Source of the DNA: Acidaminobacter hydrogenoformans DSM 2784
GTDB taxonomy: Bacteria > Bacillota > Clostridia > Peptostreptococcales > Acidaminobacteraceae
DNA length: 64,000 nucleotides
NCBI RefSeq assembly: GCF_900103005.1
Contig: NZ_FMWL01000007.1
Coordinates: forward strand, 97,487 to 161,486
Direction of reading: 5' to 3'
Shown in pieces: positions 1-8,556 of the stretch. The first letter of the stretch is position 1. The number at the start of each line of letters is the position of its first letter. The translations under genes and the position numbers were made by a program. The notes beneath the pieces were generated by a model. The model saw only the letters and a list, made by a program, of their open reading frames with translations, was not told the origin of the DNA and ran no database searches.

Positions 1-1916
1 AGGCTGTGCTTGAGATCCAGGACCAAGTCATCATAAAGGTTTTCGTTCAGGATCTCCTGAATGTCCTCCCCTGAGATGACATTGCGCTTGACCCGGATCA
101 CTGCTCTGTGAATCAAATTTTCAAGTTCCCGCACGTTCCCTGGCCAGTCGTAGCTTGCCAGACGCACCAGCGCGGAAGCGTCCAGCACCTTGTCGACGCC
201 ATACCTCTGGCAGTGCGCCTCCAGAAACGCATGCGCCAGCGCCGCGACATCCTCCCGGCGCTCCCGGAGCGGCGGCACCGTGATCGTACAAATGTTGAGG
301 CGGTAATACAGGTCCTCCCTGAATTTCCCCCGCTCCACCAGCTGCCGCAGGGGAATGTTATTGGCGCAGATCACTCGCACATTGATACTGACTGGCGACG
401 TGCCGCCTACCCTGTAAAACTGGCTTTCCTGAAGGACCCTGAGCAGCTTGGACTGCAGGTTCATGGACAAGGTGCCCACCTCGTCCAAAAACAATATACC
501 ACCATTTGCCAGCTCAAAATAACCTTTTTTGCCCGACGCCTGCGCCCCCGTAAACGCACCGGCCTCGTAGCCAAAAAATTCACTCTCTGCCAGGCTTTCC
601 TGAATGGTCGCGCAGTTGATTTTGATGCAGGGCTTATTCTTGCGGATGCTGTTCTTGTGGATCATGTCCAGAATTTTCTCTTTGCCAACCCCGGTCTCCC
701 CTTGGAGGATAAGGTTGCAGTCATACTGGGCAATGTTGAGGACCTCGTCCACCAAAGCTCTGGTCGCCGGGCTGCTGAACACAAAGTCATCAATTTTTCC
801 AATTTTCTCAGAGGAAGTCGTCAGCGCTTTCTTCGACGCCTGCCGCAGCGCGATCGCCTGAGAGTCGTAGAGCGCGTTGATTCTGTCAAGCCCCCCGGCA
901 ATGGAGGCTAATAAATCAAGGGTAAAAGCTTCGTAGCCAATGGTGAACTGCCCCAGTACATGCGTCTCAAGCTCCTTGCTCATGCTCTCCGCAAACAGGA
1001 GAGAGTGCGAATAACTGTTTTTGAGGTTCGTATAATAGAGCTTCCCTTTCTGCCGCGTCAGCAACACACATAGAACCTCAGACCCCATCAAGTCTTCGCA
1101 GTTGATGGTCAGGTCATAAGCCTTTTTTTCAGCCGCGAGGATCACCTCTGAAGCCTGAACGGGGCGGGCGACATTGAGGATGTAGGCGGAATGCACCCAC
1201 TGGGCCAGTTCCTGCCTGACCTCTTCGTGGGTCAGGGTGCCTATGCCGTCCTCATCCAGGATGGCCGTGATGTAGCAGTCCTGACCGGCAGCCCGCTTTA
1301 CAGCGGAGGCATAAGTGACGCAGGAGGTCAGATCCTTTCCAATAATCAGGTATCTGAAGCCCGGCCGCGCCGCCTGATAGATGCTTGCGAGGCTCGCAGC
1401 CTCATCAAAGGTCGCCATGGTGTAATTCAGGGCAAGCCCCGGTGGAATGGCCGATAGTGGCGAATCCACAAACACAATGGCATAGCCCGTCACGGTAAGT
1501 TCTCCGTAATTGTAATCAATACTATGTATTCTCTCGAGATATAGCGGATGTGCCGTCATGGTGGTCAGGCAGAGAACCTTGTCGCCGGTTTTATAGCGTG
1601 AATGCTTAGCAAAGTCAGTTCCCATGGCCTCAATGGTGCCATAGAACTGACCGGCAGTGTCCGTAAAGGGATTGTGGAGCTTGCCGCGGCGTTTGACGAG
1701 GTCCATGATTTTCGCCTTGATTTTGGTCTCGTCAAAGCCACATTCATTGCAGAGCTGCTGGAAGCAGTCCCTTTCAAGGTGCATGAGCTCTATGGAGAGC
1801 CTGCATTCTGCCGGGGAGATGTCTTTGTTGTTATCAAGCTGCCAGGCGGTGACAGGGACAGACCAGCGAGGCTCAATAACCCGACTCAGTCCGAAGGTAT
1901 CTTTGATTTGCGTCAT
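1..1916 (-). CDS. Sigma-54-dependent activator with Kdd-like N-terminal domain, partial
   Basis: Enhancer-binding protein of the NtrC/NifA class; it reads leftward and runs off the window, so its C-terminal DNA-binding helices are not visible. The AAA+ module is clear: Walker A GETGVGKE near residue 406 and the sigma-54 contact loop GAFTGA near 452, followed by ILFLDEVG. The first ~330 residues resemble L-erythro-3,5-diaminohexanoate dehydrogenase (Kdd) of lysine fermentation, for example the segment RGKLHNPFTDTAGQFYG, but the Rossmann glycine motif is replaced by IIGKDLTSC. I infer a ligand-sensing role rather than catalysis. The ATG follows GGGGGGTG at 7-nt spacing, with an in-frame TGA just upstream. 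It is divergent from a sigma-54 promoter and transporter operon, its probable target. Confidence 0.85.
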   Translation of the reverse strand, partial: MTQIKDTFGLSRVIEPRWSVPVTAWQLDNNKDISPAECRLSIELMHLERDCFQQLCNECGFDETKIKAKIMDLVKRRGKLHNPFTDTAGQFYGTIEAMGTDFAKHSRYKTGDKVLCLTTMTAHPLYLERIHSIDYNYGELTVTGYAIVFVDSPLSAIPPGLALNYTMATFDEAASLASIYQAARPGFRYLIIGKDLTSCVTYASAVKRAAGQDCYITAILDEDGIGTLTHEEVRQELAQWVHSAYILNVARPVQASEVILAAEKKAYDLTINCEDLMGSEVLCVLLTRQKGKLYYTNLKNSYSHSLLFAESMSKELETHVLGQFTIGYEAFTLDLLASIAGGLDRINALYDSQAIALRQASKKALTTSSEKIGKIDDFVFSSPATRALVDEVLNIAQYDCNLILQGETGVGKEKILDMIHKNSIRKNKPCIKINCATIQESLAESEFFGYEAGAFTGAQASGKKGYFELANGGILFLDEVGTLSMNLQSKLLRVLQESQFYRVGGTSPVSINVRVICANNIPLRQLVERGKFREDLYYRLNICTITVPPLRERREDVAALAHAFLEAHCQRYGVDKVLDASALVRLASYDWPGNVRELENLIHRAVIRVKRNVISGEDIQEILNENLYDDLVLDLKHS

Positions 1917-1944
1917 AGGTGGTCACCCCCCTTTTTTTTCATTA

Positions 1945-2025
1945 TAGCTTCGAAATTATATGCTGTATAGTGCTTGAGTCGATTTCGTATCGCATATTTC
2001 GATAATGATTCGAATTCGATTCTAA
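1945..2025. promoter_or_regulatory. Possible activator-binding region (ATTCG/TTCGA repeats)
   Basis: Between the divergent activator gene and the sigma-54 promoter lie several short ATTCG/TTCGA-like words, including a GATTCGAATTCGATTC stretch near 2006. An upstream activator site for the adjacent enhancer-binding protein is expected about 100 bp from the promoter, so these are candidates. The repeats are short and AT-rich, so this is a weak call. Confidence 0.3.
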
Positions 2026-2110
2026 GACTATCAGCAAAACAAATCCATAAAAACCTCCAAAGTATGATAACATCAGAGTCCAGACTATAATTCAGATAGA
2101 TCATGATTCT

Positions 2111-2126
2111 TGGCACGAAGCTTGCT
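2111..2126 (+). promoter_or_regulatory. Sigma-54 (-24/-12) promoter
   Basis: TGGCACG, four bases, then TTGCT matches the RpoN consensus (TGGCAC-N5-TTGC) exactly. It lies 47 bp before the start of the DMT transporter gene and points at it. The divergent sigma-54 activator is the obvious regulator. Confidence 0.88.
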
Positions 2127-2172
2127 TAATATAAGTGATGAGATTTTATTATTGTACTGGAGGAAACTTATT

Positions 2173-3165
2173 ATGAAGAAAAAAATGAGCGGTGAACTGA
2201 TGCTGATGCTGACAGCATTGATTTTTGGGGTATCTTTTGTGGCACAGAGGGCTGGCATGGCCCACGTTGGTCCTTTTACCTTCAACGGCATCCGGAGTTT
2301 GATTGGCACGGTGGTGTTGATCCCCGTCATGGTGTTGATGGACCGGCAGAAAAAAGCTGACGTGCCCGCAGAAGTCACGGACGCCAAAGCTTCCAAAAAA
2401 AATCTGCTTGTTGGCGGTTTATGGTGCGGCCTTGTCGTATTTATTTCAAGCTCCCTGCAGCAGGCAGGCATGATTTATACGACAGCAGGTAAGGCGGGCT
2501 TTATCACGGCGTTGTATATTGTCATTGTGCCCATCCTGGGACTGTTCCTGAAAAAGAAGGTTCGTCCAATTTTATGGGTCAGCGTGCTGCTCGCCACGGC
2601 TGGTCTATATCTGCTTAGTGTCAAAGAGGGCTTCTCCATAGGCTGGGGGGATTTTCTGATCCTCCTCAGCGCGGTGGGGCTATCCGTGCACATCATCCTG
2701 ATTGATCACTTCTCCCCAAAGACGGATCCCGTGAAGCTTACCAGCCTGCAGTTCCTCGTGAGCGGCGTGATCTCGCTGCCCTTCATGTTCACCTTTGAGA
2801 CAGTGAGCTGGGCGGGGATTATGGACAGCAAGATCCCTATTTTATACGCCGGCGTCCTGTCCTGCGGGGTTGCCTATACGCTGCAAACTATTGCGCAGAA
2901 GCGGACAGAGCCTACGGTGACGTCCCTGATCCTGAGTATGGAATCCGTTATTGCCCTCATCGCAGGGATTTTGATATTGGGTGAATCGATTTCGGTTCGG
3001 GAGACTATGGGCAGCATCATCTTATTCTCTGGGATTTTGCTGGCGCAGCTGCCTGGGGACTTAAAATTTTTGGAAGCGCGCATTCCGGGAACTTTGGGTT
3101 ATAATAAGAAAAGACAAGAAGAGAGCCAATTTATTGAAGTCAACTATGTGAAAATTTCAGAATAA
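2173..3165 (+). CDS. EamA/DMT-family transporter
   Basis: A 330-residue inner-membrane protein with about ten hydrophobic segments arranged as two EamA repeats, the layout of drug/metabolite exporters such as RhaT/YdcZ relatives. The first repeat opens with ELMLMLTALIFGVSFVAQR, typical of the family. The ATG at 2173 is chosen because AGGAGG-like GGAGGAAAC lies at 2158-2165; an earlier in-frame start at 2110 would overlap the sigma-54 promoter. The soluble C-terminal tail of ~35 residues is longer than usual. The promoter and the Kdd-like activator suggest export or import of an amino acid or its fermentation intermediate, but the substrate cannot be read from sequence. Confidence 0.85.
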   Translation: MKKKMSGELMLMLTALIFGVSFVAQRAGMAHVGPFTFNGIRSLIGTVVLIPVMVLMDRQKKADVPAEVTDAKASKKNLLVGGLWCGLVVFISSSLQQAGMIYTTAGKAGFITALYIVIVPILGLFLKKKVRPILWVSVLLATAGLYLLSVKEGFSIGWGDFLILLSAVGLSVHIILIDHFSPKTDPVKLTSLQFLVSGVISLPFMFTFETVSWAGIMDSKIPILYAGVLSCGVAYTLQTIAQKRTEPTVTSLILSMESVIALIAGILILGESISVRETMGSIILFSGILLAQLPGDLKFLEARIPGTLGYNKKRQEESQFIEVNYVKISE

Positions 3166-3177
3166 AGGAGTAGCGTG

Positions 3178-3894
3178 ATGTCAAAATTTATAATCGAAAA
3201 TCAATTCTGGGAAGTCTTCCCTGAAGCCGAAATTGCGGTGGTGCTTGCCAAGGGAATCAATAACACAAAGGCGCACGCGGAGCCGATGAGAGCTGAACTG
3301 GATGGGCTCCTCGAAAAGGGCAGTGAAGAGGCACAAAAATTCCTGACAGCGGAAGTGTTCAGCGACAATAAAGTGATTGCGGTCTGGCGAAAGGCCTATC
3401 AGCAGTTCAAGACCAAGAAGGGCGTCCGGTGTTCTATAGAAGCGCTACTGAAAAGAATTGACAAGGGAACCGGAGTAGGCCCCATCAATCCGCTGGTGGA
3501 CATTTACAATTCCGTGTCCCTGACCTACGGCCTGCCATGCGGGGGAGAGGACATTGATACTTTTGTGGGCGACCTCCTGCTGACCAAAGCGGTGGGCGAC
3601 GAACACTTTATGGCCCTTGGGGACGCGGACTTCGACAACGCCCTGCCAGGGGAGATCATCTATAAAGATGGGGAAGGCGCCGTCTGCCGGTGCTGGAACT
3701 GGCGGGACGGGCAGAGAACCATGCTGACGGAGGAGACGGTCAACGCGTTTTTGATCATTGAGTCTGTGGATCCGAGCCGGAAAGAGGACCTCGAAGCGGC
3801 GGCAAACGCGCTGGCAGCGCTGACGCAGAAGTATCTGGGCGGCTCCGCAGAGGTGCATTTGATGGATTCTGCGTACTGGGAGATTGTGTTATAG
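3178..3894 (+). CDS. Solo B3/B4 (PheRS beta-like) domain protein
   Basis: A 238-residue soluble protein matching the free-standing B3/B4 domain also found in the beta subunit of phenylalanyl-tRNA synthetase, where it carries editing activity. Family-like segments are VRCSIEALLKRI, INPLVDIYNSVSL and LPCGGEDID. Some solo B3/B4 proteins are proposed to clear mischarged tRNA or bind amino acids; activity here is inference. AAAGGAG overlaps the stop of the transporter gene, and ATG at 3178 gives better spacing than GTG at 3175. Co-transcription from the sigma-54 promoter is likely because only 12 bp separate the genes, and a strong hairpin terminator follows. Confidence 0.82.
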   Translation: MSKFIIENQFWEVFPEAEIAVVLAKGINNTKAHAEPMRAELDGLLEKGSEEAQKFLTAEVFSDNKVIAVWRKAYQQFKTKKGVRCSIEALLKRIDKGTGVGPINPLVDIYNSVSLTYGLPCGGEDIDTFVGDLLLTKAVGDEHFMALGDADFDNALPGEIIYKDGEGAVCRCWNWRDGQRTMLTEETVNAFLIIESVDPSRKEDLEAAANALAALTQKYLGGSAEVHLMDSAYWEIVL

Positions 3895-3978
3895 CCTTAG
3901 GCAGGAATACAAAAAGATAAGCTGTGTAAAGCTAAAGAAAGAATAAAGAATGAACAAAAGAATGAACAAAAGAACGAA

Positions 3979-4027
3979 AAAGCAGGCATCCCAGTGAGCA
4001 TATCATTAAGCTCAGGGATGCCTGCTT
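3979..4027. terminator. Bidirectional rho-independent terminator
   Basis: AAAGCAGGCATCCC pairs perfectly with GGGATGCCTGCTTT, and an inner TGAGC/GCTCA stem extends it. It sits between convergent genes and has A and T runs on both flanks, so it can serve both. Confidence 0.85.
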
Positions 4028-4032
4028 TCGCG

Positions 4033-4932
4033 TTAAGGCTGAAGCACCAGATTCTCCATGTGTGACAAGACGTCTATGTTTTCGACGGGATTGCCGTCAA
4101 GGCGCAGGCTCTCAAGGTTTGTCAGGTCTTTCAGCGGACTGACATCCGTGACGTTATTGTCAATGAGTTCCAGCTCCTTGAGGCTTGTCAGACCGCTTAG
4201 CGGTGTCAGGTCTTCGACCTGGTTATCATAAAGCTCCAGGGTCTCAAGGGCCGTTAGTCCGGCAAGCGGCGTCAGGTCTTTGATCTGCCCGCTGTAAAGG
4301 CTGATGCTCTTGAGTTTTGAGAGGCCGGCAAGAGGCGTCAGATCTTTAATGGGATTGTCTCGGCCGGACAGATAGACAAGCTCCTTGCATTCTACAAGAG
4401 GTGACAGATCCTCAACTTCGCCAAAGGAAAGATTCAAGCTGAACATGGAGGTGGCACCTCTCAGAAATTCAATGCTTTTCAGCTGGCTTTGGGTAATGCT
4501 GACCATCCGCAGCTTGGACAGGACTTCCTGTGGGAGGGTGGAATAATCAATGCCAGGCTGCAGAGTGATCTGCAGTTTTTCCAGGTTTCTGAAATGCTTC
4601 AGGTCCTCCAGGGAGGTCATGGTGCCGTAGCCTTTGTAACGCACGCCTTCCAGTTCCACTTCGGTTCCAAAAAGCAGGACAATGCTCTTTTCAGGAATAT
4701 CAGCGCCGGACAAACTGATGAAATGGTCGCCGCCTATGGTGATCCGCGTAAATTTGTCGAGATCCTCCGCAGTAATGGTATCTTTGTTCAGCTCTGCTTT
4801 AAGCAGCTCGCCAAACACAGGGTCGGAATATTCAATGGGCGCTCCGGCCTCAGTTTTTGAACAGCCCACAGCAGCGGCTACGAGGAGCAAAAGTACTAAA
4901 ATGGTTTGGATGCGTTTTGTGTGTCGTTTCAA
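4033..4932 (-). CDS. Leucine-rich-repeat lipoprotein
   Basis: A 299-residue exported lipoprotein. Residues 1-23 form a basic then hydrophobic signal peptide ending in the lipobox AAVGC, with Cys24 as the lipidated residue. From about residue 100 onward there are 22-residue internalin-type leucine-rich repeats with the pattern LTPLAGLxxLxxLxLxxNxIxD, a scaffold for protein-protein contact outside the membrane. No catalytic domain is visible. The start is TTG at 4932, with AGGGGG nine bases upstream; no better ATG exists before the signal peptide. It stands alone between two terminators. Confidence 0.85.
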   Translation of the reverse strand: MKRHTKRIQTILVLLLLVAAAVGCSKTEAGAPIEYSDPVFGELLKAELNKDTITAEDLDKFTRITIGGDHFISLSGADIPEKSIVLLFGTEVELEGVRYKGYGTMTSLEDLKHFRNLEKLQITLQPGIDYSTLPQEVLSKLRMVSITQSQLKSIEFLRGATSMFSLNLSFGEVEDLSPLVECKELVYLSGRDNPIKDLTPLAGLSKLKSISLYSGQIKDLTPLAGLTALETLELYDNQVEDLTPLSGLTSLKELELIDNNVTDVSPLKDLTNLESLRLDGNPVENIDVLSHMENLVLQP

Positions 4933-5174
4933 AGTGGAATCCCCCTATTTAATGTTTTTTGTCACTATCTGTGTCAGATTTTTAAAAATGTGAGTTCAAC
5001 ATGAGTTTACCACGTGGTGTAGACAGTGACAATGATGTGATTTCCAAAATTCTGCTGGTTCAAATTTCACAAATCTCTTATGCGGCTATAAATATGCAAA
5101 ATGCAAAAAAAGATACAAAAAATATAGGTAAAATGAGTGAATGGTAATCAAAATGCTCAGCGGTACGTAAAAAA

Positions 5175-5226
5175 GACCATCGGCAAAAACCTTTGACTTT
5201 TAAAAGTCAAGGGCATGCCGATGGTC
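5175..5226. terminator. Hairpin terminator, GACCATCGGCA family
   Basis: GACCATCGGCA pairs with TGCCGATGGTC, with an inner CCTTTGACTTTT/AAAAGTCAAGG stem. Poly-A on the left serves the leftward HAD/queuosine operon as a T-run. Closely similar hairpins occur at 25266 and 35650. Confidence 0.8.
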
Positions 5227-5248
5227 TCTTCACTCCCACCCTCTCACA

Positions 5249-5881
5249 TCACTCAACCAGCGCCACCAAATCCATGGGGTGCTTGATCACGGCGTCCGCG
5301 CCAAAAGCGGCGTAGTGGTTTTCGTGAAACAAGGTCCAGTCCACCAGCACAGACCTGACGCCGGCACCTTTTGCTGCGGCAATATCGTTGAAGCTGTCCC
5401 CAACGAAGAGGGCTTCCTCCGGGGCGACGCCCAAATGGTCCAGGCTCATGAGGATCCCTTCCGGATCAGGCTTGCCGCTGACGACGTCATCCGCGGAGAC
5501 GGAGGCAGTAAAATATTTTCCGAGGTCAAATTTTTCAAAAGCGTGGCGAACGCCCCTGGCGCCCTTGTTGGTTACAGTTGCCATTAAAATGCCTCTCGCT
5601 GCCAGCGCGTCGAGGAGCTCTATTACGCCCTCAAAGAGATGGGTTTTTTCATCCATGTGGGTTCTGTAATAGTTCTTGTAAGCTTCCACGAGCTCCTGGC
5701 GCCGCTCCTGTGAGAAATAGCCCATCTGCTCGTCGAGGACCTTGCCGTAGACGTGGTGGAGCTCCTCCTCCGTGGGCATACGGCCAAGACATTGGTGGAC
5801 CGCATGATAAAACGTATCTATGATTAAATCGTTCGTGTCAATCAGGGTTCCATCGAGGTCGAAGATTACAGCTTTGATCAT
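5249..5881 (-). CDS. HAD-superfamily phosphatase (PGP/PpaX type)
   Basis: A 210-residue cytosolic HAD hydrolase of subfamily I. Motif I is FDLDGTL with the nucleophile Asp8 and Asp10; motif II is VTNKG; motif IV is GDSFNDI with the metal aspartates. An alpha-helical cap lies between motifs I and II, as in phosphoglycolate and pyrophosphate phosphatases. The substrate is uncertain. The ATG at 5881 is preferred over one at 5917 because AAGGAAGGTG lies six bases ahead of it and motif I is then at the usual position. It lies 75 bp after queF with no terminator between, so it may be the last gene of the queuosine operon. Confidence 0.85.
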   Translation of the reverse strand: MIKAVIFDLDGTLIDTNDLIIDTFYHAVHQCLGRMPTEEELHHVYGKVLDEQMGYFSQERRQELVEAYKNYYRTHMDEKTHLFEGVIELLDALAARGILMATVTNKGARGVRHAFEKFDLGKYFTASVSADDVVSGKPDPEGILMSLDHLGVAPEEALFVGDSFNDIAAAKGAGVRSVLVDWTLFHENHYAAFGADAVIKHPMDLVALVE

Positions 5882-5956
5882 AATAGCACCTTCCTTTGTA
5901 GATACTTTACCAGTCAAATAGAAAAAAGAAAAGCATGCTATGGTTAAAACTGCATT

Positions 5957-6454
5957 TTATCTGTTGTCGACCTTTTCCGGATACAAGTCGTGATTCGCCA
6001 TGCGGTTGAAAGCGACGTCCTGCCATTTGGTGTTCGGTTTACCATAATTGCAGTAAGGATCAATGGAAATGCCGCCCCTTGGGGTGAATTTTCCCCAAAC
6101 CTCTATGTATTTGGGATCCATCAGGGCGATCAAATCCTTCATAATCTTGTTGATGCAGTCCTCGTGAAAGTCGCCATGGTTACGAAAGCTGAACAAGTAT
6201 AGCTTCAGTGACTTGCTTTCCACCATGTTTAAATCAGGGACATAGGAGATTGTAATGGTGGCAAAATCCGGCTGGCCTGTGATGGGGCAGAGACTTGTGA
6301 ATTCTGGACAATTGAACTTCACAAAATAATCGTTTTCCGGGTGCTTGTTGATAAATGTCTCCAGCACAGACGGATTGTAGTCCATGTCATATTTTGTCCC
6401 TTGGCTGCCTAAATGGGTGATGCCGTTCAGTTCTTCAGTGCTTCGGTTTGTCAT
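5957..6454 (-). CDS. queF: NADPH-dependent 7-cyano-7-deazaguanine reductase QueF
   Basis: Reduces preQ0 to preQ1 with NADPH, the last free-base step before insertion into tRNA. The 165-residue length fits the unimodular (type I) enzyme. The catalytic cysteine is Cys56 in [13 protein letters not shown] with Asp63 nearby, and the QueF signature ESKSLKLY lies at 79-86, followed by FHEDC. The start has AAAGGA upstream. It is the fourth gene of the que operon, 86 bp after queC. Confidence 0.95.
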   Translation of the reverse strand: MTNRSTEELNGITHLGSQGTKYDMDYNPSVLETFINKHPENDYFVKFNCPEFTSLCPITGQPDFATITISYVPDLNMVESKSLKLYLFSFRNHGDFHEDCINKIMKDLIALMDPKYIEVWGKFTPRGGISIDPYCNYGKPNTKWQDVAFNRMANHDLYPEKVDNR

Positions 6455-6540
6455 GATACCGTGTCCTTTCAGTAGGTTCTGTTGGTGAGCCGTCTCAAGA
6501 AGCTGAAGCTTCGGGAATGCCCGGCCATAATATAAGAGTT

Positions 6541-7221
6541 TTAGTCCATAAGGGGATCGCGGACGCCATTTTTCTCAAAGGCCGCGATTCTGTCCAGGCA
6601 TGTGCCGCACTGTCCGCATGGCTTGTCTGTCCCTTCGTAACAGCTCCATGTCAGCGCGTAAGGAACGTTTAAGTCAAGTCCTGTCTTAACCACTTGTGCC
6701 TTGGTCATCGCAATAAAAGGTGCTTCGACTTTGAGCTGTTCTCCGCTGCCTATAAAAATTGCCTGATTCATGGCTTCGTTGAAAGCATCACTGCAGTCCG
6801 GGTAGGCATTTCCGGCCGCGTCATCACGGTGCGGGCCGTAATAGATCAGGCTGCAGCCCTTTGACAAGGCAATGCTCGCTGCGCAGGACAGAAAGAGACC
6901 ATTGCGAAAAGGCACATAAGTGGAAACCGGTTTCCCGTCGAGCTGCTCGAGCTGTTTTGCATAGGATTCTTTGGGAATTTCATTTTTCGAATGCGCCATG
7001 AGTGTAGAGTCACTGTATTCGAATATTTTTTTTAGATCCAGGTGCGTCCATTCAACCTTATAGTACTCGGTTATTTTTTGTGCTGCCTCTATTTCCTTCA
7101 GATGCTTCTGCCCATAGGCTATGGACAGTGCTGTAACATTTTCACTGCCATGTCGATCCACCGCCAGACCCAGGCAAGTGGTGCTGTCCACGCCGCCGCT
7201 CAGGAGTACAAGTGCTTTCAT
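6541..7221 (-). CDS. queC: 7-cyano-7-deazaguanine synthase QueC
   Basis: ATP-dependent enzyme converting 7-carboxy-7-deazaguanine and ammonia to preQ0. The PP-loop SGGVDSTT is at residues 8-15, and the zinc-binding cysteines are in [15 protein letters not shown] near the C-terminus. The protein is 226 residues, normal for the family. ATG at 7221 is chosen because AAAAAGGATGG lies seven bases upstream and the PP-loop then sits at its usual distance from the N-terminus; upstream starts at 7242 and 7278 lack such a site. It follows queE by 40 bp. Confidence 0.95.
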   Translation of the reverse strand: MKALVLLSGGVDSTTCLGLAVDRHGSENVTALSIAYGQKHLKEIEAAQKITEYYKVEWTHLDLKKIFEYSDSTLMAHSKNEIPKESYAKQLEQLDGKPVSTYVPFRNGLFLSCAASIALSKGCSLIYYGPHRDDAAGNAYPDCSDAFNEAMNQAIFIGSGEQLKVEAPFIAMTKAQVVKTGLDLNVPYALTWSCYEGTDKPCGQCGTCLDRIAAFEKNGVRDPLMD

Positions 7222-7261
7222 TTTTTTACCATCCTTTTTCATTTCAGCGTATCGCTGTTGA

Positions 7262-7930
7262 TTAAACACCTTTCTCATTGGGATCCCATATGATTTTATG
7301 CATTTGAAGCTGGAGGTTTACGCCGTTCATGTGATGGTCCTTCATGAGTTCAACGATTTCTTCCAGCCTTATTTGCCCGAAGACCGCGCTGAGGTACACA
7401 TTGCATTTTCCAACGAGTGCATGCCTGTGAATGATGTCCCTTGCAACATTAAAATCCTCCAGACTGCCAATGACAAATTTCAACGTATCCTTTTGGGTTA
7501 AACGTTCAAAATTTGAGACCAGCATGCTGGATTCCATTAAGCTCCCTGGAAGCTTGTAGTCCATGGTGAAGACGGGTGGGTTGTACATTAGTGTGTAAGG
7601 CGTTATGTCTATGCTCCCGTTTGTTTCAATTTCAACGTGGAGCGCTTCATCCGTGGCCAGCAGCTTCAGCAAATCGATTATGGCAGGCTGCAGCAGCGGT
7701 TCACCGCCTGTCAGCGTCACATTCTTGATCGCAGTTTCTTTAATGTAACGGTAAATGTCGTCTTCTGACATGCTGGTAAAGGCAGCATTTTCTGTGTTTG
7801 CCCATGCGGTGTCACAGTAGGAACAGGCGAGATTACAGCCTTTAAACCTGATAAAGACAGCCAGCTGACCGGCTGAAGGGCCTTCGCCGTTGATGCTCAC
7901 AAAGCGTTCAACCACTTTATACTGTGCCAT
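7262..7930 (-). CDS. queE: 7-carboxy-7-deazaguanine synthase QueE
   Basis: Radical-SAM enzyme that rearranges 6-carboxytetrahydropterin into 7-carboxy-7-deazaguanine. The cluster cysteines are 32, 36 and 39 in GCNLACSYCDT (CX3CX2C), and the SAM-contacting LTGGEPLL follows. The protein is 222 residues. ATG at 7930 overlaps the end of queD by 14 bp and has GAGGAGG six bases ahead, inside queD, which indicates translational coupling. Confidence 0.94.
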   Translation of the reverse strand: MAQYKVVERFVSINGEGPSAGQLAVFIRFKGCNLACSYCDTAWANTENAAFTSMSEDDIYRYIKETAIKNVTLTGGEPLLQPAIIDLLKLLATDEALHVEIETNGSIDITPYTLMYNPPVFTMDYKLPGSLMESSMLVSNFERLTQKDTLKFVIGSLEDFNVARDIIHRHALVGKCNVYLSAVFGQIRLEEIVELMKDHHMNGVNLQLQMHKIIWDPNEKGV

Positions 7931-8354
7931 GAGGGTCCTCCTCATAGGAAGCGGCATTCGCAGGTGTTTCATAGACTGTAGCGGATTTGACCTGATAGCC
8001 CTTGAGCGTCATCCTGTCATAAAAATATTTCGAAAACCTTTCGGCGGTAGGGCGGAAATCGACTTCAACAACATGAAAAGCCTCGTCGATCAAAGCGGTT
8101 AACGTTGAGGGTTTTAAAGAACCCTTTTCAATAATGAGCGCGTGGTCAAAAAAATCGACCTCTGCTTTGATGTCCTTCTTGAGCTTTGAAAAATCGACGA
8201 TCATGCCATCTAACGCCTCATCTGTGTTCAGGGTAGGGCTCATGATTTCAACGATCACGCGCCAGCGGTGCCCGTGGATATGGCGGCATTTGCCTTCGTA
8301 ATTCGCCAGGAAATGGGCCGAATCAAAGCTGTGTTCTGATTTTAAATAATACAC
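7917..8354 (-). CDS. queD: 6-carboxytetrahydropterin synthase QueD
   Basis: Converts dihydroneopterin triphosphate to 6-carboxytetrahydropterin, the first dedicated step of queuosine synthesis. Zinc ligands are His14, His27 and His29 (the last two in HIHGH), and the catalytic cysteine is Cys23. I prefer the GTG at 8354, giving MYYLKSEHSF as in related proteins, because AAAGGATG lies about eight bases upstream. An ATG at 8366 has no spaced ribosome site, and the frame extends to 8411. It is the first gene of the operon, behind a riboswitch and terminator. Confidence 0.92.
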   Translation of the reverse strand: MYYLKSEHSFDSAHFLANYEGKCRHIHGHRWRVIVEIMSPTLNTDEALDGMIVDFSKLKKDIKAEVDFFDHALIIEKGSLKPSTLTALIDEAFHVVEVDFRPTAERFSKYFYDRMTLKGYQVKSATVYETPANAASYEEDPHGTV

Positions 8355-8431
8355 GGCGTACTTCATCCTTTCGATAATATTAAGTTTGGAGAACAAAAAT
8401 GACTGCAGCACGCATTTCCCGGGCTAAACGC

Positions 8432-8461
8432 AAAAAAAGGAAGCATAAACTATGCCTCCTT
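8432..8461 (-). terminator. Attenuator terminator before queD
   Basis: On the minus strand AAGGAGGCATA pairs with TATGCTTCCTT and is followed by seven T. It stands between the putative preQ1 aptamer and queD, so it is a conditional terminator rather than an operon end. GGGCATA at the 3' end of the aptamer could pair with the same TATGCTTCC arm, giving an antiterminator. Confidence 0.82.
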
Positions 8462-8496
8462 AAATATCGTTTCCAAAAAAACAATATAAAGCTATG

Positions 8497-8540
8497 CCCT
8501 AGTTTTGTTTATAGACAGGATGGTGCCAATGAACTGTCTT
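8497..8540 (-). promoter_or_regulatory. preQ1-I riboswitch aptamer
   Basis: The minus-strand RNA AAGACAG-TTCATTGGCACCATC-CTGTCT is a short stem-loop followed by the A-rich tail ATAAACAAAACTAGGG. This matches the compact preQ1 class I layout: P1 hairpin, loop, then an A-rich strand that folds back as a pseudoknot. Its position before a terminator and four preQ1-synthesis genes supports the call. When preQ1 is bound, the tail would be held and the terminator would form. Confidence 0.78.
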
Positions 8541-8556
8541 TGTTCGATTCCTAAGA

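Noticed and set aside
108..911. Long open frame on the plus strand (267 codons)
   Set aside because: It is antisense to the AAA+ domain of the sigma-54 activator, which has clear motifs and a start with a ribosome site on the minus strand.
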